A stretch of 64,000 bases of DNA from Chrysoperla carnea (Eukaryota > Arthropoda > Insecta > Neuroptera > Chrysopidae), in the NCBI RefSeq assembly GCF_905475395.1, contig NC_058339.1:10982001-11046000 (forward strand). Direction: 5' to 3'. The position numbers were made by a program, and so were the translations under genes. Under the pieces are notes generated by a model. The model searched no databases. It worked only from the letters and a program-made list of their open reading frames with translations, and was not told the DNA's origin. Shown here in pieces: positions 9,523 through 20,500 of the stretch; position 1 is the stretch's first letter, and every line of letters begins with the position of its first letter.

Positions 9523-12036
9523 ATGTCTCGACATCGTAATATACGTTCAATGAACTATTCTGAAGGTAATTTTAATTTCTTCAGCAATGTCAATGATAAG
9601 TTGACCAAAAATGTGTTGTGCACTTATCTAATCTAATTTTTTTTTTTAGAATGTGATGGATATGATGATGTTTATGGACATTCGGTTGAAGATGATTATT
9701 GTATTTCACCAAGTGATGCAGCTCAATTTATGTATAACAGAGAAGGCAGAAATCGTAGTATGGGCGCATTTTTTAATACAGAAGGGACTATAGCTGAAGG
9801 TGATGAAAATGAAACACCACGACCAAAAGAGAATGCTGAGGGTGATATTGATAAAGCTAAATTGGAATCATGTGTGGAAAGTATTAAAAAAGTGGTTGGT
9901 GATTCTGTATCCCATAAAACTCTGGTTGACACGATAATTAATTATAATTTTAATACGGAAAAAGCTTTGGACAGTCTTCTAACACATATGACTGATAAGA
10001 ATCTTTCAACGAAAACATCTAAAGGTGACTATTCAAATATATTTGTGCTAAGCCCGTACTAATTTTCTACACTGACGGATCTAAGTTATAGAGAAGAAGG
10101 TGGGTTGTGGGATCTTTTCTGAAGATCTTGATCTGCGTCTATCATTTCGGTTGCCGGATCACTGTACTGTGTATCAAGCGGAGGTGATGGCTATTCACGA
10201 GGTTTGTGAATGTCTAAGACTGAACACCCTTAGGTGCAGGGACATTACAATCTTCACCGACAGCCAAGTGGCTTTAAAATCCTTCAGCTCAGTCTATCTA
10301 ACGTCAAAGGTAGCACAGGACTGCCGTACGTCTTTAAATGAGCTGTGCGGAACAAATGAATGTAAACCTGATTTGGGTACCGGGACACAGGGACATTCCA
10401 GGAAATTGTGAAGCCGGCGAGCTTACCAGAAATGGCACAATGCTACCATGGACACAAGCATCAATAAATAACCGGGAGTTCTAATTGCGAACTGCAAGTT
10501 ACTCCTGAAAGAGGATATTCTGAAAAAGGCCAATCTTAGATGGAGGAAAGAACGTACTTGTGGTACTACAAGACAGATATGGTCTGAGTACAATCGCAGG
10601 CGTTCCAAAGTTCTCATATCACTTCCAAGGGCCTCTGTTCGCAAAGTTGTTGCGGCTATCACAGGACACTGGCTGGGTGGCAAGCATGCTGAACGCTTAG
10701 GCCTGGCAGTGTATCACGACTACTGTAGGAGCTGTCACAGTGGTGACGAGGAGGAGACAATGTCTCATCTTCTCTGTCACTGCCCAACTCTTGTCATGGG
10801 GAGATGGACTTACTTGAGCCAGCCTCTCTTTGACGACCTCTCCGACCTAAAGTCAGTCGACGTCAAAGCCCTTTTGCTGTTCTTAAACAGCTCCAAATGG
10901 TTCATGGAGTAGTGGCCGGGAATGGGCCAACCCCTTTACGGTATCACAACGGACCCTATGGTCTAAGTGTGTCCCACCCCAGGACAGCCACCCTAACCTA
11001 ACCTAATCGTACTAATTTGTAATATTGAGCTAATATGTCTCACTAGTTTATTTGTATTCATTAAATTTTTCTTTCTTTCATGTATCCATTTTCTTGATTG
11101 GTGTCCGCATTTAAAAATGAAAATAAATTAAATTCGGGAAGGTAAGACTTAAATATAGTAATTGATAAAAATTCTTCATCTTCATTAACTTCACTAATTA
11201 AACAACATAAAGAACTAAAAATGAAAACACCATCAAAATTTGGTTTAGGCAAAAAAATTAATTTTAAAAAGAAAGTCATTGATGATTCTGATAGTATCGA
11301 TACCGAAATAAATCCATTAAATAATTCAAATACAGCATCTAATATATGCGTTGATAATTTTAAAAGTAATTCGAAACTTCATACGGATTCACATGATTCA
11401 CTATCCGATTTAGTACGAAGTCATCTACAAAAAAATGTAGCTGAATCAAGTAGTTTAATAAATTTACCTACAAAAAACACTCGCAATTTTACACAAAAAT
11501 TATCCAATTTAAGTTTATATTCATCTTCACCGGAATCATCGGGTACAAAATTAAATGAAAAATTAGAATCGTTACAAAAATTAGTCGAACAACATTCATC
11601 GAAACCAAGTAGTTTTCCGCGTGTTACATCCGATCCGATTGACAATGAAAAATGGACTATAGATTTAACACAAGCCTTAAAACAAAGTGATAGTTCCCTA
11701 CCAAATATAGTTGTGGCTAAAGAGGATGTAAAAATTGTTGAACATTTTATACCACAATTTGTTGATTGTGAAACAACACCCACCTTTGATATAAACAAAG
11801 CTATTGAACCATTAAAAGATTGTTATTTAGATGTTAAACAATTATATGATAATGTTGAATTAGATGTTAAACAATGTTCACATTTTGGTAAAATTATTTG
11901 TAAGAGTTATATACGAGCAAGTCCTTATACTCTACCATCGAAAAAAAATTATGATGATAAGGTTCAATGGTTTCAATTTAACGTACCCTCGCCGGATGAT
12001 AAAATCAAAACTGTTTTTCAAAATATTCGAAAATAG
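9523..12036 (+). CDS. SKI7-like short isoform of HBS1 (alternative terminal exon)
   Basis: Exons 9523-9565 and 9650-10024 are shared with HBS1. They join an alternative last exon 11159-12036: acceptor AATATAG|TA, where the split codon G+TA gives Val, ending in TAG. The product is 431 residues, of which about 291 are isoform-specific. The specific part has no GTPase. It is Ser/Asn/Lys-rich and contains PSKFGLGKK, a helix-prone middle section ([14 protein letters not shown]) and, at the very C-terminus, [11 protein letters not shown] (residues 410-420). In vertebrates a short HBS1L splice form with an F.F..PSPDD-type motif acts like yeast Ski7, bridging the cytoplasmic exosome and the SKI complex. 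I infer the same role here. An AATAAA follows 10 bases after the stop. This isoform rests on sequence alone; no transcript was seen. Confidence 0.85.
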
Positions 12037-14769
12037 TTTGTTCTTCAATAAATTGTAAATAATTGATTTTTTATACTTTTAATATTAATGACGTATTATT
12101 GTTATGTAATATAATTATATTTTATTAAAATATTTTTTTAATATCGAGAATTTTATTCAATTAATCAATAATGTAAAAATTTATTTGGAATTCAATATTT
12201 CACTTGAATGGAAAAGGATGTATATCTCTGCGTCACAAAATATGCACAAAGCAAATTAGAAAAGGTGTCATACTATTTCTCTAAAATATGTTTGGTGATA
12301 TACATGTGATATACAGGGCCGTTCTGTAATTGACTGCAGATCGTCATCCTGCAGAATAAGCTCATAACGACGAAGGAAAAAGTTATTTTCCACTATTGGA
12401 TCTGAAGCCTACTTTGCGAGATAATTAACAAAATAAATTAATATATCTTTATCGAATCACAGTTCAATAAAATTTTGAATGAAACCAATAAAACACTACT
12501 TTAAGAGAGGATGTGTTTTATCATAGTGGAAAACGTCTCTAAATGCAAAATTATTACAAAAAAACTCTATTTGGCTACTTATGTTATTATAAAAACTAAC
12601 CCATTAAAACCTACACTGTTTTTGTTTGTAAATTAAGTGTTGTACGCAACCTATCGTGCGATATCACATACTGTGAGCATTAATTTAGCAAAACGGACCA
12701 GTCCGTTTTTATTTACAACGTGAAAATAACGTTCTTTCATTTTGTCTATTAGTGAAACATTTTTTCTATATAATTAATTTTTCTTTTCTAATAATATTTA
12801 CAAAAAGATATTGTCACAGTAGAAGTACCAGTCAGAAGTGTGAAGATTGTACCGCAAACATTAAATGTAACAAAAGGATTTGAACTTCCTCGACCTGATA
12901 AAGATGTTTCCCGGCCAAATGCATTAACACCAAGATCTCAATCGCCAGCATCTGGTACCGCAACACCTTTAGAAGGTCGTGCAACACCAGATATTCAAAA
13001 AACAAAGGACTCCAAAATCGATCCCTTAGCTTTGTATCAAAAAGAAAGGGAAGGTGAAAAAAGTCATTTATATATGATTATAATTGGACATGTCGATGCT
13101 GGAAAATCAACGCTTATGGGTCATTTATTATACGATCTTGGACAAATCAATCAACGCACAATGCATAAGTATGAAACAGAAAGTCGTAAGTTGGGAAAAC
13201 AAAGTTTTTTATACGCTTGGGTATTGGATGAAACTGGTGAAGAACGTGAACGAGGAATTACGATGGATATTGGACGATCGCAATTCGAAACGAAAACAAA
13301 GAAAATAACGTTATTAGATGCTCCTGGGCATAAAGATTTTATTCCTAACATGATATCCGGTGCTGGTCAAGCGGATGTTGCATTGTTAGTTGTCGATGCA
13401 ACAAAGGGAGAATTTGAGACTGGTTTTGATTTAGGTGGACAAACAAGAGAACATGCTCTATTAGTTCGATCTTTGGGAGTTGGTCAATTAGCTGTGGCTA
13501 TTAATAAATTTGATAATGTTGATTGGGACAAAAAGAGATTTGATGAAATTAAAAATAGTTTAGGATCATTTTTACGTCAAGCTGGATTTCGAGATAAAGA
13601 TGTTACCTATGTGCCAGTTAGTGGTTTAACTGGACAAAATTTAGTTGGACCTCCAACCGAAAATGCTCTTTTACAATGGTACAATGGACCTTGTTTACTT
13701 GATGTCATAGGTGAGATACGAATTTTTGATCTAACATTTAGTAATAGTAGTAGTAGTGCGAAGGAAGCCAAAACCTGGCTTATAATGCAGTCGAGGTCTT
13801 TTTTAATTTTCTAAAGACAAGGCCGTTTGCACAATCTTTTCTACTTTCTATCAAGCCTAGATGTTTTTTCTAACCCTGTCATCCTAACGAACCTCTTGTC
13901 TTTAAGAACTCATTTTAGTTTTTTAAGGATACCACTTTATAATTTTAGATTTTACTGATTGTTAGAATAATTTAAAACTAATAAATTTTTACAGACAAAT
14001 TCAGTGTACCTGAACGAGCAGTTTCGAAGCCATTTCGATTTTCTATCCACGATATTTATAAGGTATTATAATCGTCTAAAATTTATTTGTTTCATAGAAG
14101 CCTCAGAAAAATTCACAATAATATTATGTAAACTTAGGGAACTGGTGCTGGATTATGCGTTTCCGGACGAATTGAGACTGGCGTATTAAATGTTGGTGAT
14201 CGAGTATTGTTATGCCCTGTAAAAGAAGGTGCTACTGTACGTAATATTACTCTTGATGAAGTTCCCATGCAGACAGCGTTTGCTGGTGATCAAGTGTCCA
14301 TCACTTTAACTGGAATCGACATACAAAACATTACAATTGGATGTATTCTTTCAACGCCAATTTCACCAGTACCTGTCGTTCAGAAATTCGAAGCTCGTAT
14401 TGTTGTTTTCAATGTTAAAACTCCACTGACACGAGGATATCCGGTAAAAAATTTCAATTTATTCAAACATTTCCAAGTTATTTTAAGTTCTTTTTGTTTT
14501 TGTTAATACAGGTGCTCCTACATCATCAATCTTTAATTGAAGCTGCCAATATTACAAAAATCAAAGCACAATTACACAAAAGTACGGGTGAAGTTATTAA
14601 GAAAAAACCACGTTGTTTGGGAAGCTATTCGAATGCCATTGTTGAGATCGTTGTAAATAAACCCATTTGTATTGAATTGTTTCGTGATGTGAAAGAATTG
14701 GGACGGTTTATGCTACGTGTTGCTGGTACTACAGTAGCAGCTGGACTTGTTACTGAACTACTTGAATAA
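9523..14769 (+). CDS. HBS1: HBS1, ribosome-rescue translational GTPase (long isoform)
   Basis: HBS1 with its partner Pelota/Dom34 recognises stalled ribosomes and delivers the splitting factor in no-go and non-stop mRNA decay. Exons: 9523-9565, 9650-10024, 12808-13710, 13995-14062, 14138-14443, 14512-14769; all joins keep frame, giving 650 residues. Residues 1-139 contain [19 protein letters not shown] and a UBA-like HBS1 N-domain. The GTPase shows GHVDAGKST (233-241), ERERGIT, DAPGHKD (310-316) and NKFD (372-375; usually NKMD). Domains II and III follow, ending [15 protein letters not shown], as in eRF3/EF1A relatives. The start is the ATG giving MSRHRNIR, as in animal HBS1. A Pro/Ser-rich linker separates N-domain and GTPase. 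The alternative SKI7-like exon at 11159 is skipped in this form. Confidence 0.95.
10050..11008 (+). mobile_element. Non-LTR retrotransposon 3' fragment with RNase H
   Basis: The translation, with stops and frame changes, reads FYTDGSK, then a stretch with [13 protein letters not shown] and [13 protein letters not shown] (RNase H core), then [21 protein letters not shown] and a [20 protein letters not shown] zinc-knuckle-like end, ending ...[12 protein letters not shown]. This is the C-terminus of an I/LOA/R1-type retrotransposon ORF2. The copy ends in CACCCTAACCTAACCTAA. It sits in the intron just upstream of the SKI7-like exon of HBS1. Related fragments lie at 43766-44336 (minus) and 58300-58825 (plus). 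Confidence 0.85.
12047..12052 (+). promoter_or_regulatory. Intronic poly(A) signal of the SKI7-like isoform
   Basis: AATAAA begins 11 bases after the stop of the alternative exon. It lies inside what is an intron for the long HBS1 mRNA, so its use would compete with splicing to the GTPase exon at 12808. Confidence 0.65.
12314..12710 (+). mobile_element. Truncated MITE (CAGGGTGTTCTG family) in HBS1 intron
   Basis: The stretch starts CAGGGCCGTTCTGTAATTGA and matches the first half of the full element at 16727-17582 for almost 400 bases. It ends at the shared palindrome AAAACGGACCAGTCCGTTTT. The right half and right terminal repeat are missing. It lies between the SKI7-like exon and the GTPase exon. 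Confidence 0.8.
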
Positions 14770-14786
14770 AATTGATTATATTTTAA

Positions 14787-14792
14787 AATAAA
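14787..14792 (+). promoter_or_regulatory. Poly(A) signal of HBS1 long isoform
   Basis: AATAAA lies 18 bases after the HBS1 stop. A second AATAAA at 14765-14770 overlaps the stop codon itself. Confidence 0.6.
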
Positions 14793-14881
14793 ATTACTCA
14801 AATTATATCTATTTTTATTTCATTATTATTTAATATAATTATATTAAATAAAATATATTAATTCTAAAATGTTTTTATTAC

Positions 14882-15778
14882 ACAGGTCTGCGATTAAAAA
14901 ACTGCATAGGATTTTTTTTACATTTTCTTATAGATTTTGACCTCCTAAAAACAGGAAAACTATTTAAAACATTCTATCACATAGGTTTTCATAGATATTA
15001 GTAACAACATAAACTAGTCTTAAAGTAGTATTATTGCACAATAAAAATAAATTAGCTTCGCTTACAATGGGGTATTCTGTGCATATGGAAGAAAACTAAC
15101 TATAACAATTTGGCCATTACCCTGGAAAGAATCAAATATCAGGACCATAATTGGATGATTTGTGGGGACTTCAAAATACTCACGATGCTTTTGGGTCAGC
15201 AGGCAGGCTATACTAAATACCCATGCTTCTTATGCTTATGGGATAGTAGAGCCAGAAAACAGCACTGGGCTAAAAGTGATTGGCCACCTCAAGGGCTTTA
15301 AAATCTGGGGAGAAAATGTTATCAATACTACTTTGGAGCCGCCAGAAAAAGTTTTGTTGCCACTTCTCCATATCAAATTGGGGTTGATGAAACAATTTGT
15401 AAAATCATTGCAAAAGGATGGAGACTGTATTAAATATCTATGTACAAAATTCCCGAAGCTGTCAGAAACAAAGTTGAAAGAAGGAGTTTTCACTGGCCCC
15501 GATATAAGAAGGATTTTAACTGACATCTTCTTTGTGGAAAGTATGAATGAGAAGGAAAAAGAAGCTTGGGTATCGTTCAAGGATGTAGTGCGAAAGTTTT
15601 TGGGAAATACTAAGGATCCTGACTACAAAATCATTGTTCAACTAGCAGCATACGTAGCTCAAGGCGGCAAGATAAGCCTGAAGGTCCATTTTTTACACTC
15701 CCACATAGAAAATTTTTCTGAAAACCTGGGAGCTAAATATCTCATGTAGCTGACAAAAAATTTTTTTTGCAGACCTGT
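14882..15778 (+). mobile_element. DNA transposon relic with ACAGGTCTGC ends
   Basis: The left end ACAGGTCTGC and the right end GCAGACCTGT are perfect 10-base inverted repeats enclosing 897 bases, most of them a broken protein frame (15110-15749). It lies just downstream of HBS1. It is much shorter than an autonomous element would be, so it is an internally deleted or defective copy. Confidence 0.75.
15110..15749 (+). pseudogene. Frameshifted transposon-encoded protein fragment, family unnamed
   Basis: Frame one (15110-15301) contains WMICGDFKILTMLLGQQAGY and YPCFLCLWDSRA. Near 15295 the homology continues in the +1 frame (to 15749) with LPLLHIKLGLMKQFVKSL, EKEAWVSFKDVV and LKVHFLHSHIENFSENLGA before a stop. 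I recall this combination (CFLCLWDSR, LPPLHIKLGLMKQF, HFLHSHLDYFPENLGA) as a protein found in many copies in arthropod and other invertebrate genomes and thought to be transposon-derived. I cannot name the superfamily. The frameshift and loss of the C-terminal part make this copy non-functional. Confidence 0.7.
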
Positions 15779-15840
15779 ATTATTATTTAATAGGTATAAT
15801 TATATTAAATAAAATATATTATTCTAAAATGTTTTTATTA

Positions 15841-16726
15841 TTTACAAAAATTGAAATAAGTACATGACTGTATCGTTGAATAATGCATTTAAAATTCCGC
15901 TCTTTTTTGAAAAATATAACTAGATAGTGAAGAAAAAAAATCCCCATAATTTATTTAGAAAAATTATATTTTCCATTTCATTTGTTAATGAGAGGCGCTC
16001 TAAAAAATATCGAAGTGTTTATTTATTGAATAAATTAAAATTATGTTAAAAATTGTAAACCAAATGGGAAATACCTCAAAGAATATGTGTTTATTATTAC
16101 AAATTGTGAAACAATAATTATTAGAAATATAATTTTAATAAAAAATTGAATCATCAAAAACATCAGCGGCCATTTGCTTTTGTCTGGTTGGACATTGTCT
16201 TTTAGGCGTTTATTTTCATATTTCTGTTTTTTAATTTGTATTTGAAAAAGTTTACAAATATTGGTCATAAAAATTATTACATTTTAATTTCACCTTCGTG
16301 TTAACATTCATCTTAAATAATATTATTGGAGGTAAGTTAAAAAGGATATTAAAAATTTTTTATAGAATATTCTCGTTTTTAAAACATCGATAGTATTTTT
16401 AACAAACAAAAATTGTTCATTTTTAATGCATTTTACTGTCAAATTAGATTACAGTTATCTGAAATTATTCATTTTGGATAAAATTTTATATGAAATATTA
16501 GTAAATTAAGGGTATTTGGGGCACAAAAATCAATGAAGAATTATTTTAATTACGTAAGTAAAAAATGGCGTCTAACAAAGCCATTTAAATAAAAGTGTAA
16601 CTACGTAATTTTGTTTGACCATTGAACCCAAGAGGTAAGTTGAGAAGATTATGTTCAAAAGTTTTGTGTCTGTTCATAGTTTTAATCGTATAATTTTATG
16701 AAGTGTTAGATACAGAAGTGGATATA
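15841..16726. other. Intergenic, no gene seen
   Basis: AT-rich sequence with short open frames lacking recognisable motifs. The minus-strand frame at 16041-16268 is hydrophobic and low in complexity and looks like chance. Confidence 0.5.
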
Positions 16727-17582
16727 CAGGGTGTTCTGTTATTGACTGCAGATCGTTATCCCTGTAGAATAAGCTCATAAAGACGAAGGAAAAAGTTATT
16801 TTCCACTTTTGGATCTGAAGCCTACTTTGCGAGATAATTAACAAAATAAATTAATATATCTTTATCGAATCACAGTTCAATCAAATTTTGAATGAAACCA
16901 ATAAAACATTACTTGAAGAGAGGATGTGTTTTATCATATTGGAAGGCGTCTCTAAATGCAAAATTATTACAAAAAAACTCTATTTGGCTACTTATATTAT
17001 TATTAAAAAAAAACCCATTAAAACCTACACTACGTTTCTTGGTAAATTAAGTGTTGTACGCAATTTATCGTGCGAATATCACATACCGTAAGCATTAATT
17101 TATCAAAACGGACCAGTCCGTTTTGCTAAATATATGCTTAGATACATATACTTCGAGACAAACCAAACTATGTATGTTGTGTGTTGACGTTGTAAAGTGA
17201 GACAATGTTTAAGATTTTATGTTCTGTATTACACAATTTATTCCCCCTATCCCGGATCTATTATAATATATAATTTGATACCTCCCACATCTAATTGTAT
17301 TTATTGGTGAATCATATTTTTGTTTTCTTTATAAATAATAACAACAAAATATTTTTTTTTTAGTATTCACTACCCAATGTAATCAATTTACAATCAATTA
17401 TTGTGTTATGATAGTCCCCTTTATATTCTAAATTGACACCAATTCATAAATCTTTCTATTTTCCCATAGTCACATCTTCCGCATCAGGCCTCAAATAGAA
17501 ATTTGGTATTTAGCTTTTCCATTTGTCTTGACAAGCTTAATTTAGTGGTACAATTTTCTGCTATCAATAACAGAACACCCTG
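16727..17582 (+). mobile_element. Full-length MITE, CAGGGTGTTCTG family, TA target site
   Basis: Left end CAGGGTGTTCTGTTATTGA and right end TCAATAACAGAACACCCTG are a perfect 19-base terminal inverted repeat enclosing 856 bases. Both flanks show TA next to the element, consistent with a TA target duplication (mariner/Tc1-type mobilisation, inferred). The interior has no credible frame. It contains the palindrome AAAACGGACCAGTCCGTTTT (17105-17124). A truncated sister copy is in the HBS1 intron. Confidence 0.85.
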
Positions 17583-20500
17583 TATGTAAATTTTACAAAT
17601 ACCATATTCAGTTTTTCTGTTTTTAAGGACATAGGTGATTTCATCTGTTTTCGTCCACAACATCGTCTTTTGTTTTGGAGAAGAGGGCGTCTTGATATTA
17701 TTTAAAAAGGAAATGTATGGAATTTGTATATTATCACGATATGCAGCTGATTATTGAATACAATTATTTTTCATTTCTGTATCTTATCTGTGCAGAGGTT
17801 ATACTATAAAACCTTGATCTGACCCAAAATTTAAATCAACTAAAATGTTTATGATAAAATTTTTAACTATTTTAATTTCGGAATACTGAATTTATTATCG
17901 TAACTGATAACTTTATATCAATTTAAATTTTAATAACTATACTTGTAATGTGAACACAATTATTTAATCAACAATTAAGGAGACATTAAAAAATGAATTG
18001 AAAATACTTGTGATCCAGTTTGTTGATTGACTTGAAACGAGTCCAGTAGTTTATATAGCGACTTTAACAGTCGGGACGTATTAAAATCTTGACCGGCTTA
18101 AATCTTTCCAATAAAGTAGCTTAATCAATGATACTTCCACTTAAAACAGTTCGTCGACTTTCAATTTCAGCCTGTGTATGTATGATTGGTTCTTTGTGGC
18201 GCCCGGGAGACCAAATGTGTGAGCCGATTTTAATGATTCTTACGTCAATGGGTTTATGTATTTAATGATACTATTCAATGACACTCCACTTGAATTTTCA
18301 TTCCATACCTTCAAAGACTCTCAAATGAATCATCAAAATCGATTCACGCGTTTGGTTTCTAGTGGGCCTCATAAGAACACACACATTCATATATAGACTG
18401 ATAAACACATTACCACCCCTTTGCGTCCCGCAGTCGGGTAAAAATAGTCCAGAAAACTTTTTAGATCAATCAACATTATTAAGATAAATTATTATTTCTG
18501 GATAAACATTTTAGACGCATTTAGCGATGAATCTTTTCTAAATAAAGTTATCTTGGAGGGAGGGACTTAGGATTTTTATAATTTATCCTGTATTTAGTTT
18601 TGCCTAGTAAAATATACAAAGTCATAAATTTTTACATCATTGATATTTTTTTAGACAAAACTAGTTAGCACAGGAAAAAATATAAATCTACAAATAATAA
18701 GTTCACTAAAATTGTATTTTATTTGGAAAATATGCATCGCTAACTGCGATCTGTTTTATTCAATATTATTTGGACAATATCGTATGCTTAGCGTGAAGAG
18801 AATATTATTTAAGTTTTTTGATCTTTTCTCAGATTTTCTGAGGATCAGTGAATGAATGAAATTACAGGGTAAAGCAATTTTAATTGCTTCAATTTCTAAG
18901 ATTTTTATCGAATTGTATTTTAATTGAGTTTAAGAATTTTATTTTATTTTAAATTTATGAATATATTGTGGTGTTTTCTACAACTATATAGTCCAAAAAT
19001 TAACAGTATTGGACTCGCATATAAGAAATAATCTACCTAATGATTAAGAGATAATCTACCCTTGTGATAAAATAATCTCTCTCTATCTCAAATAAAATAA
19101 CACTTGCTTGATAAGAAGCACGTCGTTATGCAATATAATTTGACAACAATAACAGGAATTTGATTAACAATACTGGTTAAATATTTGCCTGATAAGTGGG
19201 AGTTGCAACCTCGCAACTGGTGATAAATACTCGTACTAATTAAAACAGAATACTGAACCGTTTTGAGTAGTTCCAATTTACATTACCAGATGTTAATACT
19301 TGTATTTACTATTTATCAGATAACTGGGAGCTGTGACCCGCCTATTGGCGATAGTAATTCGTACTATTGGAGTAGTTCTAATATAGACTGTCATGTTACT
19401 TATCATTTTTCAATTGCACTGAGATTTTAACTATAGAACCCAATAATAATTGGACTTGTTAAGTTGATAAGAGTTGTTAAGCCTGATTTTCCTGGAAAAT
19501 TGATGGAATTAAGTTTTTACTCATCTTTGGCACTACTTTAAAAAAGGGTATAAAATATTTATTAGTTATCTTATTTTAAGAATTTCATTTAAAATAACAG
19601 AATCATAATTGTTTACGAAAGCTAACATGCCTAAATGCTACCAGGGCTTTTTTCAGAAATATCCCCTTTCCTCTGAGTAATACATGAAAATATATCATTT
19701 TACATGACAATTTTACATACATTGATTGAACGTATAATCATTCAGTTTTTTAAAAATGGTTTAGATGAAAAATGTTAGTCTTTTTATGAGGATCAACCTT
19801 CTAATTTTAAATGTTATTCTTGTATCTATTACCGTTTAGTATCTAAATTGGAAAGTAAAGAATCTCCAAGAAATAGGTCCAACCTGATGTCAGAACATCA
19901 AACTTTGCAACTTTTGATAGTTATTTTTTGATTGGTTAAACGAGCCATTATAGATTAAAATGACCCACCCTGTATAAAAAAATATATTGTTATACATTGA
20001 GTATGAAATAAAAGGCAGTAATAAGTAGCCAATTCCAAATATAAAAATTATACAAGTTTATGCATCCATTTAGTCACAAACTGTGAGAATGAAAAAAAAG
20101 CAACCATATTTGAACAAAAGATTTATAAGCAGTCGAAGTTAAAATAAATGTGTAAACTTAATGTATTCATAAATTGAAAAGAAAAGATTTAAGTCTTCAG
20201 CTTACGCTGTTATCACTCACTTCAAATTTTACGCAGTCGGGCCTTTTGATCTTATTTATTTACTTAAGTTTATTTTAAAAATTTTCTTTTATCGTGTTTA
20301 ACCAAAATGTTTGTGTTGCTAACTGTAAAGTAAAAGAAGCGTAAATTTTTCCGCCAATTCTTTTTATATACATGATGCTTATTTGATGTTTCATAAAATT
20401 TGTTTCAAACGATAATCCTTCAAAATTGATACCGTTTTTACTCATTTATATTGTAAGAAAATAACTCATAACTTGAGTGATCTTTGTTGCATATGAAATA

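Larger units (their letters stand above)
14822..15840. repeat. About 60-base direct repeat flanking a transposon insertion
   Basis: 14822-14880 and 15779-15840 are the same AT-rich sequence (starting ATTATTATTTAATA, ending TTCTAAAATGTTTTTATTA) with one 4-base and one 1-base difference. They abut the two ends of the insertion at 14882-15778. The length is far beyond usual DNA-transposon target duplications, so a pre-existing tandem repeat or a repair event is as likely. Confidence 0.8.

Noticed and set aside
14004-14189. 61-residue plus-strand frame across HBS1 exons 4-5
   Set aside because: It reads the HBS1 exons and the intron between them in the wrong frame; the correct frame gives [16 protein letters not shown] and [13 protein letters not shown].
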